The position numbers and the translations under genes are program-made. From contig NZ_CP041243.1 in assembly GCF_006547065.1 (NCBI RefSeq), forward strand, positions 2,123,001-2,187,000: DNA of 64,000 nucleotides, given 5' to 3'. The number at the start of each line of letters is the position of its first letter. Position 1 is the stretch's first letter. This DNA is from Brevundimonas sp. M20. Lineage in GTDB: Bacteria > Pseudomonadota > Alphaproteobacteria > Caulobacterales > Caulobacteraceae. The notes below the pieces were generated by a model. It did not search any database. It was given only the letters and a program-made list of their open reading frames with translations, and was not told the DNA's origin. Shown piece by piece: positions 35,152 through 45,706 of this stretch.

Positions 35152-35466
35152 TCAGTGGATCGCCTGCGCGCGCGGGGCGTGGTGGCCCTCGCCGTCCATG
35201 GTGAAGTACCGGCGCTCGGCGTCGCGGGTCAGGGTCGACAGCTCCGGGTCATGCTCCAGCATGTCCTCGGGCGCATAGGCCATGAAGCCGCCGTCGGTCC
35301 CCATCGCCAGCACCTGATAGAAGGGCTGGTCGGGCGAAATGTCTCCGGTCGCGCCGACGGGACCGGCGAACACGGGGTCGACGTCGATCACCACGCCGCG
35401 GAAGCCGGCATGTCTGTGTCGAACGATCTGGCCGAGGCCGAAGCGGGCGAAGGTGGATCGGGTCAT
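35152..35466 (-). CDS. hspQ: Heat shock protein HspQ
   Basis: A 104-residue HspQ (YccV-like) protein. The core Ala-Arg-Phe-Gly-Leu-Gly-Gln-Ile-Val-Arg-His-Arg, then Gly-Val-Val-Ile-Asp-Val-Asp-Pro-Val-Phe, Pro-Phe-Tyr-Gln-Val-Leu and Ala-Tyr-Ala-Pro-Glu-Asp-Met-Leu, matches the hemimethylated-DNA-binding/HspQ domain. In E. coli, HspQ influences Lon proteolysis and DnaA stability. Start ATG 35464-35466 is unambiguous. Divergent from the Ppx/GppA gene, with about 150 bases between. Confidence 0.93.
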   Translation of the reverse strand: MTRSTFARFGLGQIVRHRHAGFRGVVIDVDPVFAGPVGATGDISPDQPFYQVLAMGTDGGFMAYAPEDMLEHDPELSTLTRDAERRYFTMDGEGHHAPRAQAIH

Positions 35467-35614
35467 GCTCCACAGCTACGCCTGCCAACCTGAGCCGCAT
35501 CACCGCCTTCCCGTTCATTTTCGCGACAGACACGCTTGGCGCGGATCAGTTTCGCGGTCTACGCTATCGGGGACGGGCGCCGTTCCGGACCGCCCACCTT
35601 GAAAGATTCGGCCC

Positions 35615-36757
35615 ATGCCGGAGACCGCAGGCGCGTCCTCGCGCCAACGGTCCCAGCCCCGGCGGCCTGACGGCAAGCGCGCCCGCGGCGGCGCGCCCGT
35701 CGCGGCGGGGGCGCCAGGTCGCGAGGGTGTCCTTTACGGGGCCCTTGATCTGGGGACCAACAATTGCCGCCTGCTCATCGCCCGACCGGCGAAGGACGGC
35801 TTTCGCGTCGTCGACTCCTTCAGTCGGATCGTGCGTCTGGGCGAGGGCCTGTCCCGCACCGGCCGCCTCGATGACGCCGCCATGGAGCGCGCCTACGAGG
35901 CCCTGATGCTGTGCAGCGAGCGTCTGGTCCGTCGCGGCGTCGATCCGTCCCGCCTGATGGCCGTCGCGACCCAGGCCTGCCGTCAGGCCGAAAACGGCGC
36001 CGCCTTCATCGAGCGCGTCCGTCAGGGTACGGGCCTGAAGCTGCGGATCATCGACCCCGCTGAGGAAGCCCGTCTGGCGGTGGAAGGCTGCCTCAACCTG
36101 TTCGATCCGACCGCCGAGGCCATTCTGGTGGTCGATGTCGGCGGCGGCTCGACCGAGCTGAACTGGCTGCGCCGCAAGGACGGGGCCTTTGTTCTGGAGG
36201 GCTGGATGTCCGCCCCCATCGGGGTGGTCACCCTGGCCGAGCGTCATCCCGAGCCCCTCAGTGGAGACCTCCATCCCTGGTACGAGGCCATGGTCGCCGA
36301 CATGGGCGCCGCCATCGCCGACTCTCCGGTCGATCCGGCCCTGCGCGAGCTGTTTGTCGCCGGTCGCGCCCACATGGTCGGCACCTCCGGCGCCATCACC
36401 AGTCTGGCGGGCATCCACCTGGGCCTGCGCCGCTATCAGCGCAATCTGGTCGACGGGCTCTGGATGACCCGCGCCGATTGCGAGGCGGCGGCGGAAAGGC
36501 TTCGGGCCCTCGGCCCCGACGGTCGCGCCGCGGAAAGCTGCATCGGCCCCGACCGCGCCGATCTGGTCCTCGCCGGCGCCGCCATCATGGAGGCGGTCCA
36601 GCGCGCCTGGCCGTCAGACCGCGTCCGCGTCGCCGACCGCGGCCTGCGCGAGGGCCTGCTGCTGGAACGCATGCGCGAAGACCGCAAACCCGCCCGCCGG
36701 AAACGGCGGAGGCGGCGGACCGGCTCCACGAAAGGCGCTGGTCAGCCCGTCACCTGA
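35615..36757 (+). CDS. Ppx/GppA-family phosphatase
   Basis: A 380-residue ASKHA-fold phosphatase acting on polyphosphate or guanosine pentaphosphate. Phosphate-binding motifs are Ala-Leu-Asp-Leu-Gly-Thr-Asn-Asn-Cys-Arg-Leu (near 45-55) and Val-Val-Asp-Val-Gly-Gly-Gly-Ser-Thr-Glu-Leu (near 172). The length is that of the short exopolyphosphatase form without a C-terminal HD domain. The first 30 residues are basic and disordered; homology starts at about residue 40. The C-terminus is Arg/Lys-rich and overlaps the 3' end of the convergent cyclophilin gene by 16 bases. Which substrate it prefers is unknown. Confidence 0.9.
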   Translation: MPETAGASSRQRSQPRRPDGKRARGGAPVAAGAPGREGVLYGALDLGTNNCRLLIARPAKDGFRVVDSFSRIVRLGEGLSRTGRLDDAAMERAYEALMLCSERLVRRGVDPSRLMAVATQACRQAENGAAFIERVRQGTGLKLRIIDPAEEARLAVEGCLNLFDPTAEAILVVDVGGGSTELNWLRRKDGAFVLEGWMSAPIGVVTLAERHPEPLSGDLHPWYEAMVADMGAAIADSPVDPALRELFVAGRAHMVGTSGAITSLAGIHLGLRRYQRNLVDGLWMTRADCEAAAERLRALGPDGRAAESCIGPDRADLVLAGAAIMEAVQRAWPSDRVRVADRGLREGLLLERMREDRKPARRKRRRRRTGSTKGAGQPVT

Positions 36758-37635
36758 ACCGGCAGGGTCACGTCGCACACAGAGAAGTCCGCGCCCCGCG
36801 CGGTCCGCGCCGCGCCGACGATGCTCATGAAGCGCTCGGAGTTCGGCGACAGCACCTGCACCGTCGGGCGTTCGGCCTCCGGAATGTCCGAACCCACCCG
36901 CACCCGGGTCATGCGATCCGGCTGGACCGAGGCCATCATGCCGTTCTCACCGTCCCCGACCTGCAACGCCCGCACCACATCGAGACCCGACACCGTCATG
37001 CCCCAGATGGTGTAGCGCTTGTCCAGCGCCGGATAGGCCTGTCGCATGATGAAGAACTGGCTGTTGGCGGTGTCATTGCCCTCGTCGCGAGCCATGCCGA
37101 CCACGCCGGGGCAGTAGACGCCCCAGCCGTGCACCTTGCCGTCGCCGGTCTGGGCGAAGGCGGCGTCGGGCTGGGTCTGGACCGGCAATGATCCCAGGAA
37201 GCCCACACGCGCGCCGGTCGGCTCGGCCACCGGGGCGAACGGCATCGTGGGATCACGTCGGAAGGTGAACTCGGCCTTCAGGTCGGGCCAGGCGCTCTGG
37301 CCCTCGCCGTTGCCCAGCGGATCGCCGGTCTGGGCCATGAACCAGTCGATCACCCGGTGCCAGGTCAGGTTGTCGAAGAAGCCGTTGCGGGCCAGTTGGC
37401 GCATCCGCGCCACATGCAGCGGCGCGATCTCGGGCGTCAGTTCGACGATGATCCGGCCCTTGGTGGTGTCGATGACCAGCAGGTTCTCCGGCGCGACCGT
37501 GCGCCAGTCGGTGGACCCGATCGTGGTCTGGGGCGTCGGCGCGGGCGGCGGCGGCGGCGGACCGCCGACCTCCTGCGCCATCACCGGGCCGGTGACCAGG
37601 GTCGCCGCGGCGACCAGGGCGAACGTCAGCTTCAT
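36742..37635 (-). CDS. Secreted peptidyl-prolyl isomerase, cyclophilin type
   Basis: A 297-residue exported cyclophilin. A signal peptide (Met-Lys-Leu-Thr-Phe-Ala-Leu-Val, cleaved after Val-Met-Ala-Gln) and a proline stretch precede the domain. Cyclophilin motifs are Thr-Lys-Gly-Arg-Ile-Ile-Val-Glu-Leu, Phe-Asp-Asn-Leu-Thr-Trp-His-Arg-Val, and Ala-Asn-Ser-Gln-Phe-Phe-Ile-Met. ATG 37633-37635 is preferred over the adjacent ATG 37636-37638, since GGAGG lies five bases from it and only two from the other. It is the downstream copy of a tandem pair. A long insertion compared with small cyclophilins lies near residues 110-150. Probably a periplasmic folding helper. Confidence 0.92.
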   Translation of the reverse strand: MKLTFALVAAATLVTGPVMAQEVGGPPPPPPAPTPQTTIGSTDWRTVAPENLLVIDTTKGRIIVELTPEIAPLHVARMRQLARNGFFDNLTWHRVIDWFMAQTGDPLGNGEGQSAWPDLKAEFTFRRDPTMPFAPVAEPTGARVGFLGSLPVQTQPDAAFAQTGDGKVHGWGVYCPGVVGMARDEGNDTANSQFFIMRQAYPALDKRYTIWGMTVSGLDVVRALQVGDGENGMMASVQPDRMTRVRVGSDIPEAERPTVQVLSPNSERFMSIVGAARTARGADFSVCDVTLPVQVTG

Positions 37636-37657
37636 CATCCCCTCCCCTTGTCCCGGC

Positions 37658-38530
37658 TCAGCCGCCGGTGACTTCGGCCGTCGGCTGGATCTCACAGACA
37701 TTGAACCGTCGGCCCAGCCGGGTGCGGGTCGACGCGAGCAATTCGGTGAAGGCCGGGCTGTTGGTTGTCATCACCCGCGCCGTCGGCCGTTCGCCTTCCG
37801 GCAGGGCCGAGGCCGTGCGGACACGCGTCATCAGGTCCGGGTCGGTCACCCGACCACCCTGGCTTTGATCACCGGCCTTCAGCGCCCGCGCCGCGTCCAG
37901 CCCCGACAGCACGCGGCCGAAGGGGGTGTAGAGGCTGTTCAGCGCATCATTGGGGGCGGTCATCACGAAGAACTGGCTATTGGCGCTGTTCGGATCGCCC
38001 GCCCGCGCCATACCCAGAACCCCGGTGCAGAACAGGGCCAGGGCGTCGGTCTTGAAGTCCGCGGTGATCATCATCTGGGCGTCCGGCTGGGTCTCGACAG
38101 CCATCGACCCGATCACGCCCAGTTGGCTCGCCCCCGTGGCGCCCGGACCGGTGCTGACGAAACCGTCAGCGCGTCCACGACGGAAGCTGAACTCACCCTG
38201 CAGATCAGGCAGTTCGCTGCCGCCCTCGCCCGTGCCCAGTGGATCGCCGCCCTGGGCCATGAAGCCCTCGATCACCCGGTGCCACTTCAGGCCGTCATAG
38301 AAGCCCCGGTTCGCCAGAGTGCGAACACGCTCGACCGACCGCGGGGCCAGGCGCGGGTCCATCTCGGCGATGATCCGGCCCTTCGACGTGTCGATGACCA
38401 GCAGGTTCTCCGGCGCGATCGTCCGCCATCCGGCGGCGGGCGCGGGCGCCGTCTGCGACCGGGCCTCCGGTGCGGCGGCGGTCATGAGAACGGCGGCGGC
38501 CGCCGCGGCGATGATCGTGTTGAAGCGCAT
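37658..38530 (-). CDS. Secreted peptidyl-prolyl isomerase, cyclophilin type (upstream copy)
   Basis: A 290-residue exported cyclophilin. The signal peptide starts MRFNTIIAAAAAAVLMTAAA. Domain motifs are Ile-Ala-Pro-Glu-Asn-Leu-Leu-Val-Ile-Asp-Thr, Thr-Ser-Lys-Gly-Arg-Ile-Ile-Ala-Glu, Lys-Trp-His-Arg-Val-Ile, Met-Ala-Gln-Gly-Gly-Asp and Asn-Ser-Gln-Phe-Phe-Val-Met. It shares the same unusual layout with the next gene, so they are tandem duplicates. ATG 38528-38530 is one base after the end of coaD. Likely cotranscribed with coaD. Confidence 0.92.
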   Translation of the reverse strand: MRFNTIIAAAAAAVLMTAAAPEARSQTAPAPAAGWRTIAPENLLVIDTSKGRIIAEMDPRLAPRSVERVRTLANRGFYDGLKWHRVIEGFMAQGGDPLGTGEGGSELPDLQGEFSFRRGRADGFVSTGPGATGASQLGVIGSMAVETQPDAQMMITADFKTDALALFCTGVLGMARAGDPNSANSQFFVMTAPNDALNSLYTPFGRVLSGLDAARALKAGDQSQGGRVTDPDLMTRVRTASALPEGERPTARVMTTNSPAFTELLASTRTRLGRRFNVCEIQPTAEVTGG

Positions 38531-38531
38531 T

Positions 38532-39014
38532 CTATCCCTTGACCCTGTCCAGCACCGCGGCCGCGACCGCCGGGCTGACAAAACTGCCTATATTCCCGCC
38601 CAGCCGGGCGATTTCCTTGACCAGCCGCGAGGCGATCGCCTGATGCCGCGGGTCCGCCATCAGGAAGACGGTCTCGATGTCCGCATTGAGGCGCTGGTTC
38701 ATCGCCGTCATCTGGAATTCGTACTCAAAATCGGCCACGGCGCGCAGGCCGCGCACGATCACCGTCGCGTCCAGCTCTTCCGCGAAATGCATCAGCAGGC
38801 TGGAGAAGGGGCGAACCTCGACCTGATCGCCGAAGACGGCCACCTCGGCGCGCACCATCTCGACCCGTTCGGCGGTCGTGAACAGCGGACCCTTGTCATC
38901 ATTCTGTGCCACGCCGATGACCAGCCGGTCCACCAGCTTCACCGCGCGCTTGATGATGTCCAGATGCCCGTTGGTGATCGGGTCGAAGGTGCCCGGATAC
39001 AGGCCAATACGCAT
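38532..39014 (-). CDS. coaD: Phosphopantetheine adenylyltransferase
   Basis: A 160-residue enzyme joining ATP and 4'-phosphopantetheine to dephospho-CoA. The N-terminal Tyr-Pro-Gly-Thr-Phe-Asp-Pro-Ile-Thr-Asn-Gly-His contains the T/HxGH motif. Arg-Gly-Leu-Arg-Ala-Val-Ala-Asp-Phe-Glu-Tyr-Glu near residue 88 is the conserved substrate loop. The length is exactly the family norm. It heads a coaD-cyclophilin-cyclophilin unit; this order is common in alphaproteobacteria. Confidence 0.97.
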   Translation of the reverse strand: MRIGLYPGTFDPITNGHLDIIKRAVKLVDRLVIGVAQNDDKGPLFTTAERVEMVRAEVAVFGDQVEVRPFSSLLMHFAEELDATVIVRGLRAVADFEYEFQMTAMNQRLNADIETVFLMADPRHQAIASRLVKEIARLGGNIGSFVSPAVAAAVLDRVKG

Positions 39015-39064
39015 CGAAGTCCTCCCCGACTTTTCATCGGTTTAGCAGGTGCGAAACGAGCGGC

Positions 39065-39868
39065 CTAGATCGTCTGCGGCGCGTTCGACGCCCAGGCGGC
39101 CTGAAGGCGGTCGATCAGGGCCGGATCGACGTCCAGCGCCTGCCCGTCGATATGCGCCACCGGACAGGCCGGGGTCGCGCTGTTGCAGATGAAGGCCGAC
39201 CGGAACCCGGCCAGCGCCGCCCGGTCGATCAGCCGGCTCTCGCTGTCCAGTCCGACCAGATCCAGCCCGTTCTCCAGCAACCTCTGGCCCACGCCGCGCA
39301 ACATCGGCGCCCGGGGCCATATGATCCGGCCGTCCTCGACGAAGCCGATGTTCCAGATCGAGCCCTCGGACACCACGCCGTCCGGGCCGACGAACAGGGC
39401 GTCATCAAACCCCGCCGCCTTCGCGTTTCGGCGTGCGAGGGTCAGGCCGAAGGTGGCGTTGTGCTTCAGCTCGGGCATTTCCCGCGCATAGTCCTGCGTC
39501 TGCAGACGCAGGGGGTCGCACAGCGGATTCGCCGGAGCCGACACCACCGTCAGCACGCCCGGCTCGCCCTTCGCCCAGGCCGTCCGCATCGTAACGGTTT
39601 CAAGAAACAGCTGGACCCGCAGGCTGTGCCGCCCGTTCAGCCCCTCCAGCGCCGCCCGCATCCGCTCGCGCAGCCGCGCCTCGGGCACGGCCACGCCGAA
39701 CAGCGCCAGCGCCTCGTCCCGCAAACGATCCAGATGCAGGTCCAGCCCACGCACCGCCCCATCCTCGACCTGCATCGAGGTAAAGGCGCCGTAGTTGGAC
39801 ACGATGACGGGCGCCAGCGCCTCGATGGTCGCCGGCTCCCCGTCAATGTGGATCGCGTAACTTGACAT
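39065..39868 (-). CDS. Class IV (branched-chain-type) PLP aminotransferase-family protein
   Basis: A 267-residue fold-type IV PLP enzyme. The PLP-binding lysine appears in Glu-Leu-Lys-His-Asn-Ala (near residue 137), and Val-Ser-Glu-Gly-Ser-Ile-Trp-Asn-Ile (near 170) is the phosphate-binding loop found in this family. The 267-residue length is nearer to D-amino-acid transaminase or aminodeoxychorismate lyase than to BCAT. The N-terminus Ile-His-Ile-Asp-Gly-Glu-Pro is standard. Divergent from the toxin-antitoxin module; its start is only six bases from the AT-rich repeats there. Substrate not determinable. Confidence 0.82.
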   Translation of the reverse strand: MSSYAIHIDGEPATIEALAPVIVSNYGAFTSMQVEDGAVRGLDLHLDRLRDEALALFGVAVPEARLRERMRAALEGLNGRHSLRVQLFLETVTMRTAWAKGEPGVLTVVSAPANPLCDPLRLQTQDYAREMPELKHNATFGLTLARRNAKAAGFDDALFVGPDGVVSEGSIWNIGFVEDGRIIWPRAPMLRGVGQRLLENGLDLVGLDSESRLIDRAALAGFRSAFICNSATPACPVAHIDGQALDVDPALIDRLQAAWASNAPQTI

Positions 39869-39873
39869 TCGGC

Positions 39874-39893
39874 TATATAACTTTATATAACTT
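39874..39893. promoter_or_regulatory. Tandem 10-bp direct repeat in the toxin-antitoxin promoter
   Basis: TATATAACTT occurs twice, exactly in tandem (39874-39883 and 39884-39893), one helical turn apart, in an AT-rich spot of a GC-rich region. It contains a -10-like TATATAA and lies 26 bases upstream of ATG 39919. It could be the binding site of the antitoxin for autoregulation. Confidence 0.6.
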
Positions 39894-39918
39894 AACAGTG
39901 ATCAAGTGGAGCACACCT

Positions 39919-40407
39919 ATGACCGTCTACCAACCCCTTCAGAACTATCTCAAGGATCGCTCCGAGCCCGAGGTCGTCATGTCGTATGAACAGATCGAGA
40001 AAATCCTGGGCCGCCCGCTTCCTCCGACGGCCTACGGAGACAAGAAGCGGCAATGGTGGGCGAACACGGAAACGCACAGCCAGGCCCTCGCATGGCTTCG
40101 CGCCAACCGCAAAGCCAAGCTGGACGTTCGCACTCAGCACGTCACATTTATTCAGTCAGAAGATGCGCCTGCAGCGACCACAGCAGTTCCGACCCCGCCT
40201 ATGGACGGCCTGTCTCCCAGTGCAGTGCGGATGCTTGAAGACCTCTCCGAGGAGAAAAACATCAGCATCGCGCAAGCCGCGGCGGAACTCCTTAACGAGG
40301 TCGCCCGCCGCCGCCGCGCCGCGATCCTCGACTGGTTCGCGGGGAAATCGACCTTCTCTGAGACATCAAGCGTCGATCTGATCCGCGAAGACCGCGATGC
40401 CCGCTGA
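39919..40407 (+). CDS. Candidate antitoxin with N-terminal DUF7662-like domain
   Basis: A 162-residue protein. Residues 1-70 (Tyr-Gln-Pro-Leu-Gln-Asn-Tyr-Leu, Ile-Leu-Gly-Arg-Pro-Leu-Pro-Pro-Thr-Ala-Tyr, Arg-Gln-Trp-Trp-Ala-Asn) match the DUF7662 family, sometimes DNA-related. Residues 95-162 form a helical domain (Leu-Ser-Pro-Ser-Ala-Val-Arg-Met-Leu, Ser-Ile-Ala-Gln-Ala-Ala-Ala-Glu-Leu) that resembles an antitoxin C-terminus. It overlaps the PIN gene by 11 bases, the order antitoxin-toxin. Base composition is less GC-rich than its neighbours. Start ATG 39919. The exact family is my best match and not certain. Confidence 0.75.
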   Translation: MTVYQPLQNYLKDRSEPEVVMSYEQIEKILGRPLPPTAYGDKKRQWWANTETHSQALAWLRANRKAKLDVRTQHVTFIQSEDAPAATTAVPTPPMDGLSPSAVRMLEDLSEEKNISIAQAAAELLNEVARRRRAAILDWFAGKSTFSETSSVDLIREDRDAR

Positions 40408-40837
40408 CCGCTGGGTTATCGACGCCTCGGTGCTGGCAGCCGCCTTCTTCGAGGAAGCCGGCACCGAGGCCGCGCGCCAGTTCCTCAGCAAGGATGCGGA
40501 ACTGACAGCGCCTTCCCTGCTGGCATTGGAAATCGCGAGCATCGCAGCCAAAAAAAGCTGGAAAGGCTTGGCCTCGGCAGAGACATGCGAACGCGCCGTG
40601 CTCGACACGCGCCGGATCGTCGCCCTTGTCGAGCCCGGTGCGGATCTGACGTTCACAGCATTCCGACTGGCTCGGGACCATCGGTTCTCGGCATACGACG
40701 CAAGCTATCTGGCGCTGGCTGACGCCCTCTCCTGCACGATGGTGACGCTCGATGAGCGTCTCATTGACCGTGCAAAAGGCGCCGGCCTGTCCAGACTCGT
40801 TGCGCTGTTGCCCGGCTTCCAGCCCGGACAGCCTTGA
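40397..40837 (+). CDS. PIN-domain toxin (VapC-like)
   Basis: A 146-residue PIN-domain ribonuclease. Acidic residues that would bind metal are Asp9 (Val-Ile-Asp-Ala-Ser-Val), Glu45, Asp101 (Ser-Ala-Tyr-Asp-Ala-Ser-Tyr-Leu-Ala) and Asp119 (Thr-Leu-Asp-Glu-Arg-Leu). All four are present, so the enzyme looks active. VapC toxins cleave tRNA or rRNA and are held in check by the upstream antitoxin. ATG 40397 overlaps the antitoxin gene. The stop is adjacent to the convergent gyrA stop at 40838. Confidence 0.9.
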   Translation: MPADRWVIDASVLAAAFFEEAGTEAARQFLSKDAELTAPSLLALEIASIAAKKSWKGLASAETCERAVLDTRRIVALVEPGADLTFTAFRLARDHRFSAYDASYLALADALSCTMVTLDERLIDRAKGAGLSRLVALLPGFQPGQP

Positions 40838-43609
<2,772 letters not shown>

Positions 43610-43733
43610 GGAAATCGGGCTTTAAATGGCCGGAATCGGAACGTGATCCGCTATCCGGTTTTCTAGCATCCAGGGCGCCCTTAGGCAAAACCGACGCGCC
43701 CGTTCCAGGCTCGATACACAGGGATTTTCAACC

Positions 43734-44279
43734 ATGCGCCAGCTCCTCCTCGCCGCCGCCCTCGCCGCTCCGCTGACGATGGGAGCCGCCGCCGCGTTCG
43801 CCCAGTCGGCCGCGCCCGCTCCCACCCCGCCCCCGGCCCCCGCGCCCGAGCCCATCGGCCGCGCCGTGTTGAAGACCGCCGACGGCTCCGACGCCGGGAC
43901 CGTGACCGCCTTCCGCGGCCCGCGCGGCCTGCTGTTCCGGGTCGAGGGCCAGGGCTGGCCGGCGGGCTGGCACGGCGTCCACCTGCATCAGGTCGGCAAG
44001 TGCGAGGGGCCGGGCTTCACCTCCGCCGGCGCCCACGTGAACCATCCGGGCCACGCCATGCCGCACGGCCTGCTGAACAGCGCCGGACCGGATCTGGGCG
44101 ACCTGCAGAACGTCCACGCCGCCGCCGACGGCTCGGCCCACGCCGAGGTCTATCTGGGCTCGACCGAGGTCACTTCGACCGACGGCCTGTCCTTCCTGGT
44201 CCACGCCAACGCCGACGACCACGTCAGCCAGCCCATCGGGGGCGCGGGCGCCCGCATCGCCTGCGGCGTGTTCGAATAA
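43734..44279 (+). CDS. sodC: Cu,Zn superoxide dismutase
   Basis: A 181-residue periplasmic Cu,Zn-SOD. A signal peptide (Arg-Gln-Leu-Leu-Leu-Ala-Ala-Ala to Ala-Phe-Ala-Gln) is followed by a Pro-rich linker. Copper ligands lie in Gly-Val-His-Leu-His-Gln-Val-Gly-Lys-Cys and His in Val-His-Ala-Ala-Ala-Asp-Gly, the zinc region in Gly-Ala-His-Val-Asn-His-Pro-Gly-His, and the last copper His region in Val-His-Ala-Asn-Ala-Asp-Asp-His. The Arg-Ile-Ala-Cys-Gly-Val end gives the disulphide partner. ATG 43734. Downstream is the 2OG oxygenase gene, about 45 bases away. Confidence 0.94.
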   Translation: MRQLLLAAALAAPLTMGAAAAFAQSAAPAPTPPPAPAPEPIGRAVLKTADGSDAGTVTAFRGPRGLLFRVEGQGWPAGWHGVHLHQVGKCEGPGFTSAGAHVNHPGHAMPHGLLNSAGPDLGDLQNVHAAADGSAHAEVYLGSTEVTSTDGLSFLVHANADDHVSQPIGGAGARIACGVFE

Positions 44280-44324
44280 GCCTTCACGCTTGAAATTCCG
44301 GGGCCATGCCGTCCATCGTGCGGC

Positions 44325-45368
44325 ATGGCTCTGCTTTTCGGCGATCCCGCGCCCACCTTCTCTGTCCAGGGGGCGACCAATCCCCGCTACGTCTTCGACA
44401 CGGCGGCGGGGCGCTATCTGGTGCTGGCCATCGTGCCCGCAGGCCCTGCGGTCGAGCGCGCCGTCGCGACCATCGAGGCCGCCCGCGCCCCCTTCAACGA
44501 CCTGCACGCCAGCGCCTTCGTCATGGTCGTCGGCAAGGACGAGGCCCGAGCGACGCGTCAGGACCGCCTGCCGGGCCTGCGCTTCCTGTTCGATGAGGAT
44601 GCTTCCGCCGCCGCCCTCTACGGCGCGGTAGAAGCCGAGCGCTGGTTCCTGATCGACCCGGCCCTGCACATCATGGGCGCCGTCGGGGCCGAGGGCGCCC
44701 CCGCCCTCATCGACCGTATCGGCAAACTGCCCCCGCCGTCCCGGCACGGAGGTTTCACGGCCATGGCCCCGGTTCTGGTCACGCCCCGCATCTTCGAACC
44801 GGGCTTCTGCGAGCGGCTGATCGACCTCTATCGCAACACCGGCGGCGAGCCCTCTGGCTTCATGCGCGAGATCGACGGCGTCACCAAGCTGATGATGAAC
44901 GACCAGCACAAGCGCCGCTCGGACGTCATCATCGAGGACGACCAGCTTCAGAAACAGGTCGTCGCCCGCCTGACCCGCCGACTGGTCCCCCAGATCGAAA
45001 AGGCGTTCAACTTCAAGCCGACGCGCATCGAGCGCTATCTGGTCGCCCGCTACGATTCAGAGACCGGCGGCTTCTTCCGCCCGCACCGCGACAACACCAC
45101 CAGGGGCACCGCCCACCGCCGCTTCGCCGTCTCGATCAATCTGAACAGCGACTACGACGGCGGCGACCTGCGCTTCCCCGAGTTCGGCGACCGGACCTAC
45201 CGCCCGCCCCCCGGCGGCGCCTGCGTCTTCTCCTGCTCGGTCCTGCACGAGGCCACCCCCGTCACCCGCGGCGAACGCTTCGCCTTCCTGCCCTTCCTCT
45301 ACGACGAGGCGGCGGCGGCGATCCGCGCGGAGAACCTCCAATACCTGGACCCGGCGCTGACGGGGTGA
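44325..45368 (+). CDS. Thioredoxin-like/2OG-Fe(II) oxygenase fusion
   Basis: A 347-residue two-domain protein. Residues 1-135 have a peroxiredoxin/thioredoxin-like fold (Asp-Pro-Ala-Pro-Thr-Phe-Ser-Val at the start, Leu-Val-Leu-Ala-Ile-Val-Pro, Phe-Leu-Phe-Asp-Glu-Asp) but with no Cys at the catalytic position. Residues 150-325 form a 2OG-Fe(II) dioxygenase: iron ligands His254-x-Asp256 and His308, with Arg318 for 2-oxoglutarate, as in prolyl-hydroxylase-like enzymes. The N-terminal domain may be inactive and serve binding. ATG 44325. The substrate is unknown. It lies downstream of sodC, both possibly in oxidative-stress defence. Confidence 0.85.
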   Translation: MALLFGDPAPTFSVQGATNPRYVFDTAAGRYLVLAIVPAGPAVERAVATIEAARAPFNDLHASAFVMVVGKDEARATRQDRLPGLRFLFDEDASAAALYGAVEAERWFLIDPALHIMGAVGAEGAPALIDRIGKLPPPSRHGGFTAMAPVLVTPRIFEPGFCERLIDLYRNTGGEPSGFMREIDGVTKLMMNDQHKRRSDVIIEDDQLQKQVVARLTRRLVPQIEKAFNFKPTRIERYLVARYDSETGGFFRPHRDNTTRGTAHRRFAVSINLNSDYDGGDLRFPEFGDRTYRPPPGGACVFSCSVLHEATPVTRGERFAFLPFLYDEAAAAIRAENLQYLDPALTG

Positions 45369-45381
45369 GCGTCCACAACTT

Positions 45382-45530
45382 CACCTCTCCGTTCGCTCTC
45401 AAGCGAATGGAGAGGACAGATCGGCGCGTCAGCGTCGATCAGGAGAGGGCAGCTCGGTGTTAGCGGAAACTGGCTTGAACACCGGTATCGGCGGGCCAAC
45501 AGCCGCCTTGAAGCGGGCGATGGGGAGGTG
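45382..45530. repeat. Non-coding inverted-repeat element in the 45.4-45.7 kb gap
   Basis: The gene-free stretch 45369-45706 starts with this element. The ends CACCTCTCC (45382-45390) and GGGGAGGTG (45522-45530) are inverted, eight of nine matching. Just inside the left end is a hairpin, CTCCGTTCGCT/AGCGAATGGAG. The core shows no ORF. It resembles a miniature inverted-repeat element, different in sequence from copies A and B. The rest of the gap (45531-45650) shows no further structure I can support. Confidence 0.6.
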
Positions 45531-45654
45531 AGTCAGCCCCCTACGTCCAAATTTGACGCATCGCCCTGCTAGACTTCAGACTGTCGGGTCTTTGACAATC
45601 AAACGCCGCCGCACGGGTTGAGCCACCGCGCCCCATCCCCCGCCTCACGGGAAA

Positions 45655-45683
45655 AAGTGCGCCTTTGTGCACTTCTTTTTTTA
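45655..45683. terminator. Terminator between the convergent 2OG oxygenase and ABC exporter genes
   Basis: AAGTGC pairs with GCACTT across GCCTTTGT and is followed on the plus strand by CTTTTTTT; on the minus strand the hairpin is followed by TTT. It lies 24 bases beyond the exporter stop. Confidence 0.7.
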
Positions 45684-45706
45684 TTTGGTGCGCTTTGCGG
45701 ACGCCC

